DNA from: VXYL01 sp965243095
GTDB lineage: Bacteria > Pseudomonadota > Gammaproteobacteria > Pseudomonadales > Azotimanducaceae
Direction: 5' to 3'
DNA: 64,000 nt
Assembly: GCA_965243095.1 (NCBI GenBank)
Contig: OZ251530.1
Location: forward strand, 4,340,001 to 4,404,000
Below the pieces are notes generated by a model. It saw only the letters and a program-made list of their open reading frames with translations, was not told where the DNA came from and made no database searches. Position 1 is the first letter of the stretch, and each line of letters begins with the position of its first letter. Positions 25,321-36,327 of the stretch are shown one piece after another. The translations under genes were made by a program, and so were the position numbers.

Positions 25321-25824
25321 TCACATTGCACCGCCGATTACGACCCGGCCGGCGCGCGCGCCGCGCCAGAACACCGTCACCGTGACCAGCCCGCCTTGCA
25401 CGGCAACGGTGCCATCGCCTTCCGGCAACCCGCGCTGCCGCTCCAAGGGCGGCAAGACACCGTTGGCGCGGGCGGTGGCGCAGGACGCCTCCTCGTTCCA
25501 CCGGCCGAGCGAACACTTCCAAACGGCGACATCAAACGCGGCGAGCTCGGCCGGCGCACACGTTTTGCCGAGGCAATCCTCGAACGCGCCCGGCGGTCCT
25601 TCGCCCACGGAGGGATACGGCGCTTGCGGATTGGCGCGGATGCGTTCCACCATGTCGCTCGCGAACACCGTGGCCAAGCTGCGTTGCAGCGCCAAGCGGT
25701 TGTTCTGCGCGCTGACCACCTGCAGGCCGACCAAGCCGAGCGCGCCGGTCGCCACCACCAGCAACGCCACCAACACCTCGATCAAGGACGCGCCGCCAAC
25801 GCGCGTGTTGCACTGCTGTTTCAT
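25321..25824 (-). CDS. pilV: Type IV pilus minor pilin PilV
   Basis: The 167 residues begin MKQQCNTRVGG, then ASLIEVLVALLVVATGALGL: cleavage after Gly11, Glu at +5, and the GALGLVGLQ segment characteristic of PilV. Two cysteines around residue 90 (DCLGKTC) may form a disulfide. The ATG overlaps the pilE stop (ATGA), so the two are co-translated. PilV is a low-abundance pilin that primes pilus assembly. Confidence 0.9.
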   Translation of the reverse strand: MKQQCNTRVGGASLIEVLVALLVVATGALGLVGLQVVSAQNNRLALQRSLATVFASDMVERIRANPQAPYPSVGEGPPGAFEDCLGKTCAPAELAAFDVAVWKCSLGRWNEEASCATARANGVLPPLERQRGLPEGDGTVAVQGGLVTVTVFWRGARAGRVVIGGAM

Positions 25825-26285
25825 GGCCGCCAGCTCCCTTCGTTGGCATCGTCGAAGTCGCCATCGTTGTTGCGATCCCAGCGACGGGCACCCAGCGCGT
25901 CCGTCTCCAACACGCCGTCTTGAGAAAGGCTGCCGGCGTTGAGCGGCGCTGTGGCGCGCAGGACGAAGCCGGCGGCGTCGGCGCTCTGCAAAGCGATCTG
26001 GTGCCGCGCCGAGACCGCGCAGATGTTCGCGGACACCGCGCCAGTCGAAGCGTCGCCAACACCGTCGCCGTCCGTGTCCACCGCCAGCGCGTAGCTGCCG
26101 GTCGCGGTTGCGTGCGACTCCATGCCTTGGGCGCAGCGCAGGAGGTCGGTTTGCGCCTGCGTGCGGTCGCCGCGCACGCGATAGCCGTCGTAGATCGGCA
26201 GCGCCACCGCGGTGACGATGGCGACGATGGCCAGCGCCGCCATCAACTCGATCAGCGACAGCCCATTGGATTGTGGGTTGCCCAT
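25821..26285 (-). CDS. pilE: Type IV pilin-like protein (PilE)
   Basis: The 154 residues begin MGNPQSNG, then LSLIELMAALAIVAIVTAVA: Gly8 cleavage site, Glu at +5, and a pilin helix followed by LPIYDGYRVRGDRTQAQTDL. The C-terminal part carries Asp/Asn-rich loops (VDTDGDGVGDAS, WDRNNDGDFDDANEG) that could bind calcium, an uncommon feature in PilE. It is the first gene of the pilE-V-W-X set, so the promoter should lie in 26286-26534. Confidence 0.85.
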   Translation of the reverse strand: MGNPQSNGLSLIELMAALAIVAIVTAVALPIYDGYRVRGDRTQAQTDLLRCAQGMESHATATGSYALAVDTDGDGVGDASTGAVSANICAVSARHQIALQSADAAGFVLRATAPLNAGSLSQDGVLETDALGARRWDRNNDGDFDDANEGSWRP

Positions 26286-26534
26286 GCGTTCTTCTGCTTT
26301 GTTGCTACGGGTTCACCAGCGCGACGAGCCCACGAAGGCGCGGATGCCGGCCGGCGATTGCCGTGGAAGCGGCGATTGTTCCACCCGCGGCCACCGCGGC
26401 GTTAGCGAGCTAAGCCATCCCGCTTGTAGGAAATCGCGGTTTCTTTTCCGCAGCCGCGGCCTACATCCGTTGTAGGAAAACGGCCATGTGAGGTGTAGGC
26501 GAAAGCCGCGGTCGGAACCCGCGTCTTTCGGAGC
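26286..26534. other. Intergenic region upstream of pilE with TGTAGGA-type repeats
   Basis: No gene is visible. Between 26425 and 26515 the motif TGTAGGAAA occurs twice, with a TGTAGG/CCTACA inverted pair around a GC-rich centre, resembling gammaproteobacterial REP sequences. Similar GATGTAGGACA and GTAGGAAATTCC strings flank both Rpn genes (46893-46939, 48316-48364). The pilus promoter should lie here, but I cannot identify its boxes. Confidence 0.35.
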
Positions 26535-27029
26535 TTAGGAAGCGTCTTGCTGCGAGCGTTTGTCGCGTTGGAACAACAACAGGCCGATCCACACCGCGGC
26601 GCCGACGGTGATGGCGCTGTCGGCGACGTTGAACACCGGGTAGTTGAACCAGCCGTAGTGGACATGCACGAAGTCCACTACGCAGGCGCGCGTTAGCCGA
26701 TCCGCGAGGTTGCCGAGTGCGCCGGCCATAATGAGGGCGTACGCGAGGCCCTCCAAGCGGAACCCCCGCGCCGTTGACGCCATGCGCCAGATCTCGAAGG
26801 CGAGGTAGGCGGAAACCACCGCCGCCACCACGGCGAGCAACCAGCCGTAGCCTTGCAACATGCTGAACGCGGCGCCGGTGTTGCAGGTGAGCGTCCACGA
26901 CAGGAACGGGAGCACGTCCACGGACACGCCGAAGACGAGGTTGTCGAGGGCGACGCGCTTGCTGGCTTGGTCGGCCGCCAGCACCGCCGCGGCGAGCGCG
27001 TACCAGAACCACGCGCCGCGGCGGATCAT
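26535..27029 (-). CDS. lspA: Lipoprotein signal peptidase (signal peptidase II)
   Basis: Inner-membrane aspartic protease that cuts signal peptides from prolipoproteins. The 164 residues have four hydrophobic helices and the catalytic signatures NTGAAFSMLQ, GALGNLADRLTR (first Asp) and VVDFVHVHYGWFNYPVFNVAD (second Asp). The ATG overlaps the ribF stop by 4 bp. In most relatives ileS lies between ribF and lspA. Here it is absent. Confidence 0.96.
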   Translation of the reverse strand: MIRRGAWFWYALAAAVLAADQASKRVALDNLVFGVSVDVLPFLSWTLTCNTGAAFSMLQGYGWLLAVVAAVVSAYLAFEIWRMASTARGFRLEGLAYALIMAGALGNLADRLTRACVVDFVHVHYGWFNYPVFNVADSAITVGAAVWIGLLLFQRDKRSQQDAS

Positions 27030-27991
27030 GCGCCGTCGGGCGTGGCTTGCGCGAAGTGGGCGCGGGTCTTGGCGATGTCGCGGGTGATCTCCTCGCGCAT
27101 GGCCGCGAGGGACGGGAACCAGCGCTCGTCGCGCAGCTTGTGTCGGGGCGTGACGGTGAGCATTTGTCCGTAGGCGTCGCCGGCGTAGTCCAGGATGTGA
27201 ACCTCCAGCAGCGGCTGCTGGGTATTGCCCGTTGCCGCGGCGTCCCCGGCCACCGCGGGGCGCACGCCGATGTTGGCGGCGCCTTGGCGCGTTGGCCCCA
27301 GCCCGTCCACGGTGACCGCGAACACGCCGGCGAGCGCAGTCGTGTGGCGGCGCAGGCGGATGTTCACCGTCGGCACGCCGATGCTGCGCCCGAGCTGGCG
27401 GCCGTACACCACGCGGCCCATGAGGAAGTAGGGCCGGCCGAGCAGCTTTTCCGCCAAGGGGAAGTCGCTTGCCGCCAGCGCCTCGCGTACGCGCGTACTG
27501 CTCACCCGGTCGTGGTCGAAGGTGAGGGTGCCCATGTGGCTGACGCCGAAGCCGAGGCGGTCGCCGGCGGCCTTGAGCAGGGCGTAGTCGCCCTCGCGGT
27601 TGCGCCCGAAGCGAAAATCGTCGCCCACCACCAGGTACTTCACGCCCAGCATCCCGACCAGAAACCGCTCCACCACCTCGTCCGCCGAGATGGTGCGCGT
27701 GGCCTCGTTGAACGGCAGGCACAGCACGCGGTCGATGCCGGTGGCGGCGAGCAGGTGCATCTTCTCGCGGAACCGCGTCAGCCTAGCCGGCACCGGCCGG
27801 CGGCCGAAGTACTCCCGCGGCTGCGGCTCGAACGTCGCCAGCAGGCTCGGCGCGTCCAGCTCCTCGCTTTTCGCCGTCAAGTGCGCGAGCAGCATTTGAT
27901 GGCCGTGGTGGACGCCGTCGAACGTCCCTATCGTCGCCACGCACCCCCGGTGGCGCGGGCGCACATTGTGCAAACCGCGGATGATCTCCAT
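27026..27991 (-). CDS. ribF: Bifunctional riboflavin kinase/FAD synthetase
   Basis: Makes FMN and FAD from riboflavin. The N-terminal FAD synthetase has GTFDGVHHGHQMLL, VVGDDFRFGRNREGD and SSTRVREAL. The riboflavin kinase domain shows LGRPYFLMGRVVYGRQLGRS, GVPTVNI and the ANIGVRP motif. I start at the ATG at 27991 (MEIIRGLHNVRP), where family similarity begins. The frame stays open to 28042. 321 residues, normal length. Translationally coupled to lspA. Confidence 0.95.
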   Translation of the reverse strand: MEIIRGLHNVRPRHRGCVATIGTFDGVHHGHQMLLAHLTAKSEELDAPSLLATFEPQPREYFGRRPVPARLTRFREKMHLLAATGIDRVLCLPFNEATRTISADEVVERFLVGMLGVKYLVVGDDFRFGRNREGDYALLKAAGDRLGFGVSHMGTLTFDHDRVSSTRVREALAASDFPLAEKLLGRPYFLMGRVVYGRQLGRSIGVPTVNIRLRRHTTALAGVFAVTVDGLGPTRQGAANIGVRPAVAGDAAATGNTQQPLLEVHILDYAGDAYGQMLTVTPRHKLRDERWFPSLAAMREEITRDIAKTRAHFAQATPDGA

Positions 27992-28093
27992 GCGGCACAG
28001 TGTGGCGACCAAGGGCGAGGTGGGCAAGCGCCCGCGCATCACTTGCTACTTGATGGCGAAACGCCGAACCGAGTTTTGCGTAGCAAACTCCAA

Positions 28094-28110
28094 CGCACCC
28101 GAAGGGTGCG
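28094..28110 (-). terminator. Hairpin downstream of lon
   Basis: CGCACCC-GAA-GGGTGCG forms a 7-bp stem with a 3-base loop, just after the lon stop on the minus strand, followed by only a few Ts. Confidence 0.45.
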
Positions 28111-28113
28111 CCA

Positions 28114-30531
<2,418 letters not shown>

Positions 30532-30563
30532 GCTTTCGCGCCGAGCGGGCTGGCGCTTTCGAT

Positions 30564-31841
30564 TCAGCCGCCGGCGGCGGTCTTCGCCGTCTCCGCGGCG
30601 CGCTCGTACATCAGCATCGGCTCGTTGTCGCCGTCGATGACGCTTTCGTCCACCACCACTTTGGCCACGTCCTCGGACGAAGGCAGGTCGTACATGGTTT
30701 CCAGCAGCACGGATTCCAGAATCGAGCGCAAACCGCGGGCGCCGGTTTTGCGTTCCATCGCCTTCTTGGCCACCGCCCAGAGGGCGTCGTCGCGGAAGTC
30801 CACGTCCACGCTTTCCATCTCGAAGAGCTTGGTGTACTGGCGAATGAGCGAGTTCTTCGGCTCTTTCAAGATGCGCACCAGCGCCTTGATGTCCAGTTCC
30901 TCCAGCGTGGCGACCACCGGCAGGCGGCCGACGAACTCGGGGATCAAGCCGTACTTGATCAAGTCCTCCGGCTCCACGCCGCGCAGCGTCTCGCCGATGC
31001 TGTCCGGGTCTTTGCGGGCGACGCCGGCGTCGGCGAGGAAGCCCATGCCGGTTTTGTCCGAACGGTCGATGATCACGCGGTCGAGGCCGGAGAAGGCGCC
31101 GCCGCAGATGAACAGGATGTTGGAGGTGTCCACCTGCAGGAACTCCTGCTGCGGATGCTTGCGCCCGCCTTGCGGCGGCACCGAGGCGATGGTGCCTTCG
31201 ATGAGTTTGAGCAGCGCCTGCTGCACACCTTCGCCGGAGACGTCGCGGGTGATGGAGGGGTTGTCGGACTTGCGCGAAATCTTGTCGATCTCGTCGATGT
31301 AGACGATGCCTACCTGCGCCCGCTCCACCTCGTAATCGCACTTCTGCAGCAGCTTCTGGATGATGTTCTCGACATCCTCGCCGACGTAGCCGGCTTCCGT
31401 GAGGGTGGTGGCGTCCGCTATCGTGAACGGCACGTCGAGCAGCCGCGCCAGCGTCTCGGCGAGCAAGGTCTTGCCGCAGCCGGTGGGGCCGATCAGCAGG
31501 ATGTTGGATTTCGACAGCTCCACATCGTCTTTCTTGCCCTTGTAGTTGAGGCGCTTGTAGTGGTTGTACACCGCCACCGACAGCACCTTCTTGGCGTGTT
31601 CCTGGTGGATCACGTACTCGTCGAGAATCGCCTTGATCTCGTGCGGCACGGGCAGCTTGTCGCCGTCCTTGTTCTCGGTGCCGGGCTGCTCGTCGTCGCT
31701 GATGATGTCGTTGCACAGCTCCACGCACTCGTCGCAGATGTGCGCCCCGTTGCCGGCGATGATCTTGCGCACCTCGTGCTGCGCCTTGGTGCAGAACGAG
31801 CAGTGCAGGACGTTGGAGTCGCCCCCGTGGTCGCTAGCCAT
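30564..31841 (-). CDS. clpX: ClpX, ATPase subunit of ClpXP protease
   Basis: Unfolds substrates for ClpP. The N-terminal zinc-binding domain has Cys14, Cys17, Cys36 and Cys39 (HCSFC and HICDEC). Next come Walker A LIGPTGCGKTLLAE, Walker B VGIVYIDEIDKIS, the pore loop EAGYVGED and the ClpP-binding loop region (LIPEFVGRLPV sensor). The 425-residue length is normal. It lies 143 bp after clpP, with a hairpin between, and 32 bp before lon. Confidence 0.97.
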   Translation of the reverse strand: MASDHGGDSNVLHCSFCTKAQHEVRKIIAGNGAHICDECVELCNDIISDDEQPGTENKDGDKLPVPHEIKAILDEYVIHQEHAKKVLSVAVYNHYKRLNYKGKKDDVELSKSNILLIGPTGCGKTLLAETLARLLDVPFTIADATTLTEAGYVGEDVENIIQKLLQKCDYEVERAQVGIVYIDEIDKISRKSDNPSITRDVSGEGVQQALLKLIEGTIASVPPQGGRKHPQQEFLQVDTSNILFICGGAFSGLDRVIIDRSDKTGMGFLADAGVARKDPDSIGETLRGVEPEDLIKYGLIPEFVGRLPVVATLEELDIKALVRILKEPKNSLIRQYTKLFEMESVDVDFRDDALWAVAKKAMERKTGARGLRSILESVLLETMYDLPSSEDVAKVVVDESVIDGDNEPMLMYERAAETAKTAAGG

Positions 31842-31924
31842 GAACCCTCTTCAATGTGCTACTTCTTCCAAACGCGAACGATGGCGGCTTAGCGCCCATT
31901 TTGCAACCCCCCGAAAACGCTGCC

Positions 31925-31948
31925 GCCTCGTAGGCTTTTGTACGAGGC
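31925..31948 (-). terminator. Hairpin between clpP and clpX
   Basis: GCCTCGTA (31925-31932) and TACGAGGC (31941-31948) form an 8-bp stem with an 8-base loop. It may attenuate read-through from clpP into clpX. The T-run is weak. Confidence 0.4.
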
Positions 31949-31984
31949 TTGAGGGGGCTGCGGAGCGGGCGACGATGCCTGTCC

Positions 31985-32704
31985 CTACTTGCCTTTTCGG
32001 CGCGGGCCGGGCCCCTCGCGCTGCCCGGCCGCGGGCGGCTTCTCTTCGGCGTCGCCTTTGGCGTCCGGGTGCTTGACCATATCCACCAAGCCGTATTCCA
32101 CCGCTTGTTCCGGGCTCATCCAATAGTCGCGGTCCGTGTCTTCGGCGATGCGCTGCGGCGTCTGGCCGGTGTGCCGGGCGAGGATCTCGTTGAGCTGCTG
32201 GCGCATGGCGAGGATTTCGCGGGCTTGGATTTCAATGTCCGCCGCCACGCCTTGGGAGCCGCCGGCCGGCTGGTGGAGCATCACGCGGGAGTTCGGCAGC
32301 GCCATGCGCTTGCCGGACGCGCCGGCGGCGAGCAGGAAAGCGCCCATGCTCGCGGCCTGGCCGATGCACACCGTGGCGACGTCGCAGTTGACGAACTGCA
32401 TGGTGTCGTAGATGGACAGCCCCGCCGTCACGGCGCCGCCGGGCGAGTTGATGTAGAGGTGGATGTCCTTTTCGGCGTTTTCGGACGCCAGGAACAGGAG
32501 CTGTGCCATCACCAGATTGGCCACGCCGTCGTCCACCGGGCCGACCAGAAAGACGATGCGATCGCGCAGCAGGCGCGAATAGATGTCGTAGGCGCGCTCG
32601 CCGCGGGCGCTCTGTTCGACCACCATCGGCACCAGGCCCAAGCCGCGCGGCGGCGTGGGAAAACCGGCGTGCGGCGTTGTCGTGTGGGGTGGGCGGTGGT
32701 TCAT
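31985..32704 (-). CDS. clpP: ClpP, proteolytic subunit of ClpXP
   Basis: The serine protease chamber of ClpXP. The ATG follows GAGG with 8-bp spacing. Active-site Ser lies in CIGQAASMGAFLL and His in RVMLHQPAGGSQG, with the aspartate region TDRDYWMSPEQAVEYGLVD. At 239 residues it is about 30 longer than E. coli ClpP. The extra residues are a Pro- and Gly-rich tail after MVKHPDAK. It lies 44 bp downstream of tig. Confidence 0.97.
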   Translation of the reverse strand: MNHRPPHTTTPHAGFPTPPRGLGLVPMVVEQSARGERAYDIYSRLLRDRIVFLVGPVDDGVANLVMAQLLFLASENAEKDIHLYINSPGGAVTAGLSIYDTMQFVNCDVATVCIGQAASMGAFLLAAGASGKRMALPNSRVMLHQPAGGSQGVAADIEIQAREILAMRQQLNEILARHTGQTPQRIAEDTDRDYWMSPEQAVEYGLVDMVKHPDAKGDAEEKPPAAGQREGPGPRRKGK

Positions 32705-32748
32705 GCAAGGTTCCTCGTGGGCGGCAGTCGATCTGCCGAAGCGCGATC

Positions 32749-34470
32749 TCAGGTTTGTTTGGCGAACAGGCGCTTGACCTTGCCAAGCAGCCCTTTGGAT
32801 TGCGCCGCGGGCGCGTCGTCCGCCGGCGCTGCGGTTGCCGGCGCGCCGTCTTGGTTTTCGCTGCCGCCGGCCGGTGGCGCCGCGGCCGCCGGACGCGGTG
32901 GCAGCTCCTGGTTGGCCACCAAGTCGCGATACGGCATGTCCACGGCGGCGACTTGCGCCTGCGACATGACGTGTTCGATGGCTTGCTCCTCCAGCACGGC
33001 GGTGGCGATTTCGCGCATCCGGTCTTCGTCCCGGTACAGCGCGCGGCGCACTTCGGCGGTGTCCTCGTAGGCGCTGGCGATCTCGTCGACGCGGCGGGCA
33101 ACGCGCTGATCGTCCGCGGTCAGCGACTGCCGCGAGACGATCTCGCGCAGCACCAGCCGCGCCCGCAAACGCCGCGCCGCCAGCTTTTCGGTTTGCTCCA
33201 TGAGCGGAACGGGAACCTGCCGAAACAACTGCACAAGGCGCTCCACTTCGGGCGCCGATTCGGCGCGCAGCAAAGTCGGCGGCAACTCGAAATCGTGCGC
33301 GTCCACCAACACCGCGAGCACCTCCCGGGCGACTGCGCGGCGCGTGGCGGTTTGCAGTTCCACGTCCATGCGTTCGCGCACCTCGGCGCGGAACTTCGCC
33401 AACCGGTCGTCGCCGGCGGCGATTTCGAACCAGTCGAAGAGGGCGTCGTCGACCGCCGGCAACCGCGGCGCTTCCACGGAGCGCAAGGTGAACTCGGCGA
33501 CCAATTCGGCTTCGGCAGGCGCGTCGGCGGCCGGCGGTTCCTCGAGAGCGTTCTCCGTAGGCGGCGCTTCCGGTGTCGTTGCGTCGTCAGCCGCGACGCC
33601 ATCCGCGCCAGATGCCGCGTCTTCGTTCTCATCGGACGGTCTTTGGGGGTCGGATGGGCTCGTTGCCTCGGCGGTGTCCGGTTCCGCTTCCAAGCCGGCC
33701 ACAACGGTGGCCGGCGGCGCCTCCCCGTCCAACGGCAGGGACGCATCCGTGGCTGCCGCATCCGGCTCTTTCGTCTCGCTAGTCTCGCTGGTCTCGCCCG
33801 TTTCCCCCGCCCCGGACGTCACGGTCAAGGTGCTGGGTAAACGCCCGGTGGCGTTGACGGCGCGGCCGATGAGCGCCTCCTTCCATTGCGGCAGGCGCAT
33901 CTGCTCGTCGAGCACGAACGTCAACTCTTCCTGCTCTCGTCGCACGTCCTCGCCGCGTTTCCAAACGACGTCCAGCACCACTCGGTCGCCTTCTTGGGCC
34001 GGGCGCTCCACCGGAAGCCACTCGCGGCGTTGGCGGCGTATTTCCTCGATGGTGAAGTCGATATCCGCTTCTTCAATGGTGGTTTCCGGCCGCCGCACTT
34101 CCAGCGAATCCAGCGGCGCCAAAGGCACTTCCGGCAGCACCTCGAAGGTTGCCGTGTACTCCAGATCCGCGCCCGGGTTCAGATTGACGATCTCGATTTG
34201 CGCTTGCGTGGCGAGGGTGAACGGCTGCTCGCGCATCGCCTCGGAGAAGCTGGCGATGGCCATTTCCGTTGCCGCTTGGTTGCGCGCCGAGGGCCCGAGG
34301 CGGCGCCGCACCTCTTTCATCGGCACCCTGCCGGGACGGAAACCGGGCAGTTTCAGATCGCCGGCGGCCTTCTTCAGGCGCACGGCCACGTCGGCTTCGA
34401 ATTCGGCGGAAGGCACGGCGATCGTGGCCTTGCGCTCCAATCCGCCGGTGGTCTCTACCGATACGCGCAT
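32749..34470 (-). CDS. tig: Trigger factor with large acidic insertion in the PPIase domain
   Basis: The ribosome-bound chaperone that meets nascent chains. The ribosome-docking signature is at residues 43-50 (GFRPGRVP). The N-domain is followed by the FKBP-like PPIase domain (RVVLDVVWKRGE, then WKEALIGRAVNATG) and the helical C-terminal chaperone domain. The protein has 573 residues, about 130 more than usual. Residues about 219-320 are a low-complexity Glu/Asp/Ala/Pro/Thr stretch inside the FKBP domain, in place of its flap loop. After it the domain closes with AEFTLRSVEAPRLP. A second Ala/Pro-rich extension of about 50 residues ends the protein. Prolyl isomerase activity is probably lost or altered. 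Three tRNA genes precede it. Confidence 0.93.
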   Translation of the reverse strand: MRVSVETTGGLERKATIAVPSAEFEADVAVRLKKAAGDLKLPGFRPGRVPMKEVRRRLGPSARNQAATEMAIASFSEAMREQPFTLATQAQIEIVNLNPGADLEYTATFEVLPEVPLAPLDSLEVRRPETTIEEADIDFTIEEIRRQRREWLPVERPAQEGDRVVLDVVWKRGEDVRREQEELTFVLDEQMRLPQWKEALIGRAVNATGRLPSTLTVTSGAGETGETSETSETKEPDAAATDASLPLDGEAPPATVVAGLEAEPDTAEATSPSDPQRPSDENEDAASGADGVAADDATTPEAPPTENALEEPPAADAPAEAELVAEFTLRSVEAPRLPAVDDALFDWFEIAAGDDRLAKFRAEVRERMDVELQTATRRAVAREVLAVLVDAHDFELPPTLLRAESAPEVERLVQLFRQVPVPLMEQTEKLAARRLRARLVLREIVSRQSLTADDQRVARRVDEIASAYEDTAEVRRALYRDEDRMREIATAVLEEQAIEHVMSQAQVAAVDMPYRDLVANQELPPRPAAAAPPAGGSENQDGAPATAAPADDAPAAQSKGLLGKVKRLFAKQT

Positions 34471-34500
34471 GCGCTCAACACTCAAGGGGCTCAAAGGCGA

Positions 34501-34578
34501 TGGGGTGGATGATGGGACTTGAACCCACGACGTCCGGATCCACAATCCGGGGCTCTACCTAACTGAGCTACACCCACC
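34501..34578 (-). tRNA. tRNA-His (GTG)
   Basis: The full cloverleaf is readable on the minus strand: acceptor GTGGGTG with the extra 5' G typical of tRNA-His, D-arm TAGCTCAG, anticodon loop TTGTGGA and T-loop GTTCAAGTC. The 3' CCA is encoded (34501-34503). It lies about 30 bp upstream of tig. Confidence 0.97.
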
Positions 34579-34678
34579 ATAGACCGTTGCGGCCCGCGCC
34601 CTGCGGCGCGGCTTGCGCCCTCAGGGCGCTATGTTACTGCAAAAAGCAGCGTTCGCGGCCAAGCCACCCGACATCCGC

Positions 34679-34755
34679 TGGCGCGCCCGGAAGGACTCGA
34701 ACCTTCAACCCTCGGCTTAGAAGGCCGATGCTCTATCCGGATGAGCTACGGGCGC
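34679..34755 (-). tRNA. tRNA-Arg (TCT)
   Basis: Acceptor GCGCCCG pairs with CGGGCGC, D-arm TAGCTCAT, anticodon stem CATCGGC/GCCGA with anticodon TCT, T-loop GTTCGAGTC. The 3' CCA is encoded. Second of the tRNA cluster upstream of tig. Confidence 0.97.
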
Positions 34756-34763
34756 TCGGAATC

Positions 34764-34840
<77 letters not shown>

Positions 34841-34904
34841 CCGAAAACGCCCGCGAGCATACCGCCGCCCGCCGGCGAAAGTCAATGCTCGCGGCGCGTC
34901 TGGG

Positions 34905-35060
34905 TGTGCGACATTTGGTGGCATCTGCCCAGCGCGTCCTGGGAGCGCGGGCGTCTCGCCCGCAAAAGGTGACACCCGTGAACGAAGTGCGGGCGAGACG
35001 CCCGCGCTCCCAGGGGGCGATTGCGGTGGCACCATACTTCTGCCACCAAACTCGGCAAAC
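34905..35060. repeat. Palindromic MITE-like element, copy 1
   Basis: Two 26-bp perfect inverted arms (34939-34964 and 34988-35013), each itself a palindrome around GCGGGCG-TCT-CGCCCGC. Weaker outer inverted repeats (TTTGGTGGCA at 34915-34924 versus TGCCACCAAA at 35041-35050) enclose them. Related copies lie at 45519-45660 and 63914-64000. No coding capacity. Located between the tRNA cluster and the AAA ATPase. Confidence 0.7.
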
Positions 35061-35072
35061 CGGTCACGGGGT

Positions 35073-36224
35073 TCAGGGCAGGCCAAGCTCGCCGCACAGT
35101 GTGCGGAACGGCAGCAGCCGCGTACCGGCGACGAGCCGATCGCGCTCGCCCAGATGGGTTTGGTAGAAGCGGGCGATGGGCGTTCGCTCGCGGAAGTAGG
35201 CGATTGCCGGATTTGGCGACTTCTCGCCCGCCTTGCACTCCACCGCGAACACCGGCTCGCCGTCGCGCAGGACGACGAAATCCACCTCGCGGCCGTCCGT
35301 GTCGCGCAGAAATCTGAGCTCCATGGCAAAGCCCTCTGTGTCCTCCTGCTGGTGGCAGTACTTCAGCAATTGGCAGGCGACCAGGTTCTCGAAACGGGGT
35401 CCTGGCGCCGGCACCTGCGACCAGTCCCAAAGGTAGAGCTTGCTCTCCTTTTTCACGGCGCGGATGCGCGGCGCGCCGTATGGGAGGATGCGGAAGCAGA
35501 CGTACAGGTTCTCGAGAATGCCCAGCCAGCGCTGCACGGTTTGGTGCGCGACTTGCAGATCCTCGCGCAAGGAGTTGATGGAGAGCGGCGAGCCGACGCG
35601 ACTTGGCAAGGCGTCGACGAGCAGCTCCACCAACGCGATCTCGCGGACGTTCTCCAGATCGCGCAGATCCTCGCGCACCACCCGCGACAGCCGCTCGCGC
35701 TGCCAACGCCGCCATGTGCGCTCGTTGCCGGCCAGCAGCGGCTCTGGGAAACCGCCAAAGCGCAGCAGCGCGTCAAGGTCGCTCGGCGACGGCTTGGCGG
35801 CCAGCTCGCGCAAGGAGAAAGGATGCAGGCGGTAGTGGTGATAGCGCCCCTGCAGGGAGTCGCCGCCCTTGCGGTAGTGATCCAAGCGCGCCGACCCCGT
35901 TACCAAGAAGGCCATGCGGTCGCCGTGGGAGTCGTAGAACCCCTTCACCAGATTGCGCCAACGGGGGTGCTTGTGGATCTCGTCCAGAACAAGTGTGTCT
36001 TGGCCGCCGGGCAGTTCGCCGCGCAGCAGCGCCGGGCGCACACGCGCATCGTCCCAGTTCAGATAGCCCGGATGCCGTGGCCCGTCGGCTTGCAGAACGG
36101 CCAACGCCAAGGTCGTCTTGCCCACCTGCCGCGGCCCGCCAAGAAACACCATCTTGCGGCGCAGGTCGTCTCGAATCGCGGCGACAAGATAGCGAGTTCG
36201 CCAGTTCGCCATAGCGAAATCCAA
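35073..36224 (-). CDS. AAA family ATPase with DUF4143 domain
   Basis: A 383-residue protein of the AAA_14/DUF4143 family. Walker A lies in KMVFLGGPRQVGKTTLALAV, Walker B is TLVLDEIHKHPRW, followed by FLVTGSARLDHY. A winged-helix-like segment is LREDLQVAHQTVQRWLGILE, and the C-terminal DUF4143 part has a nuclease-like motif (REVDFVVLRDGEPVFAVECK, with D, E and K). Such proteins are abundant in many genomes with no known role. They are often single genes moved between strains. A second ATG at 36212 would remove four residues. A perfect palindrome lies 25 bp upstream, and a MITE-like element abuts its 3' end. Confidence 0.85.
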   Translation of the reverse strand: MDFAMANWRTRYLVAAIRDDLRRKMVFLGGPRQVGKTTLALAVLQADGPRHPGYLNWDDARVRPALLRGELPGGQDTLVLDEIHKHPRWRNLVKGFYDSHGDRMAFLVTGSARLDHYRKGGDSLQGRYHHYRLHPFSLRELAAKPSPSDLDALLRFGGFPEPLLAGNERTWRRWQRERLSRVVREDLRDLENVREIALVELLVDALPSRVGSPLSINSLREDLQVAHQTVQRWLGILENLYVCFRILPYGAPRIRAVKKESKLYLWDWSQVPAPGPRFENLVACQLLKYCHQQEDTEGFAMELRFLRDTDGREVDFVVLRDGEPVFAVECKAGEKSPNPAIAYFRERTPIARFYQTHLGERDRLVAGTRLLPFRTLCGELGLP

Positions 36225-36248
36225 CCTGAGTAAATTGACCCGAACTTT

Positions 36249-36268
36249 ACTTTGCTCATGAGCAAAGT
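36249..36268. promoter_or_regulatory. Perfect 20-bp palindrome upstream of the AAA ATPase
   Basis: ACTTTGCTCATGAGCAAAGT is its own reverse complement, AT-richer than its surroundings and 25 bp upstream of the ATPase start. It could be an operator, with the small protein at 36328-36552 a possible regulator by position only. Confidence 0.4.
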
Positions 36269-36327
36269 CAACTGCAGGTTAAAATGCGCTGGTGGTGGAT
36301 GGCAGGTCCGCGGCTTGGCCTTCGCTG

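Noticed and set aside
34938..35060. Spurious peptides with SAGVSPA and GETPALP motifs in several frames
   Set aside because: They come from the palindromic repeat and are not genes.
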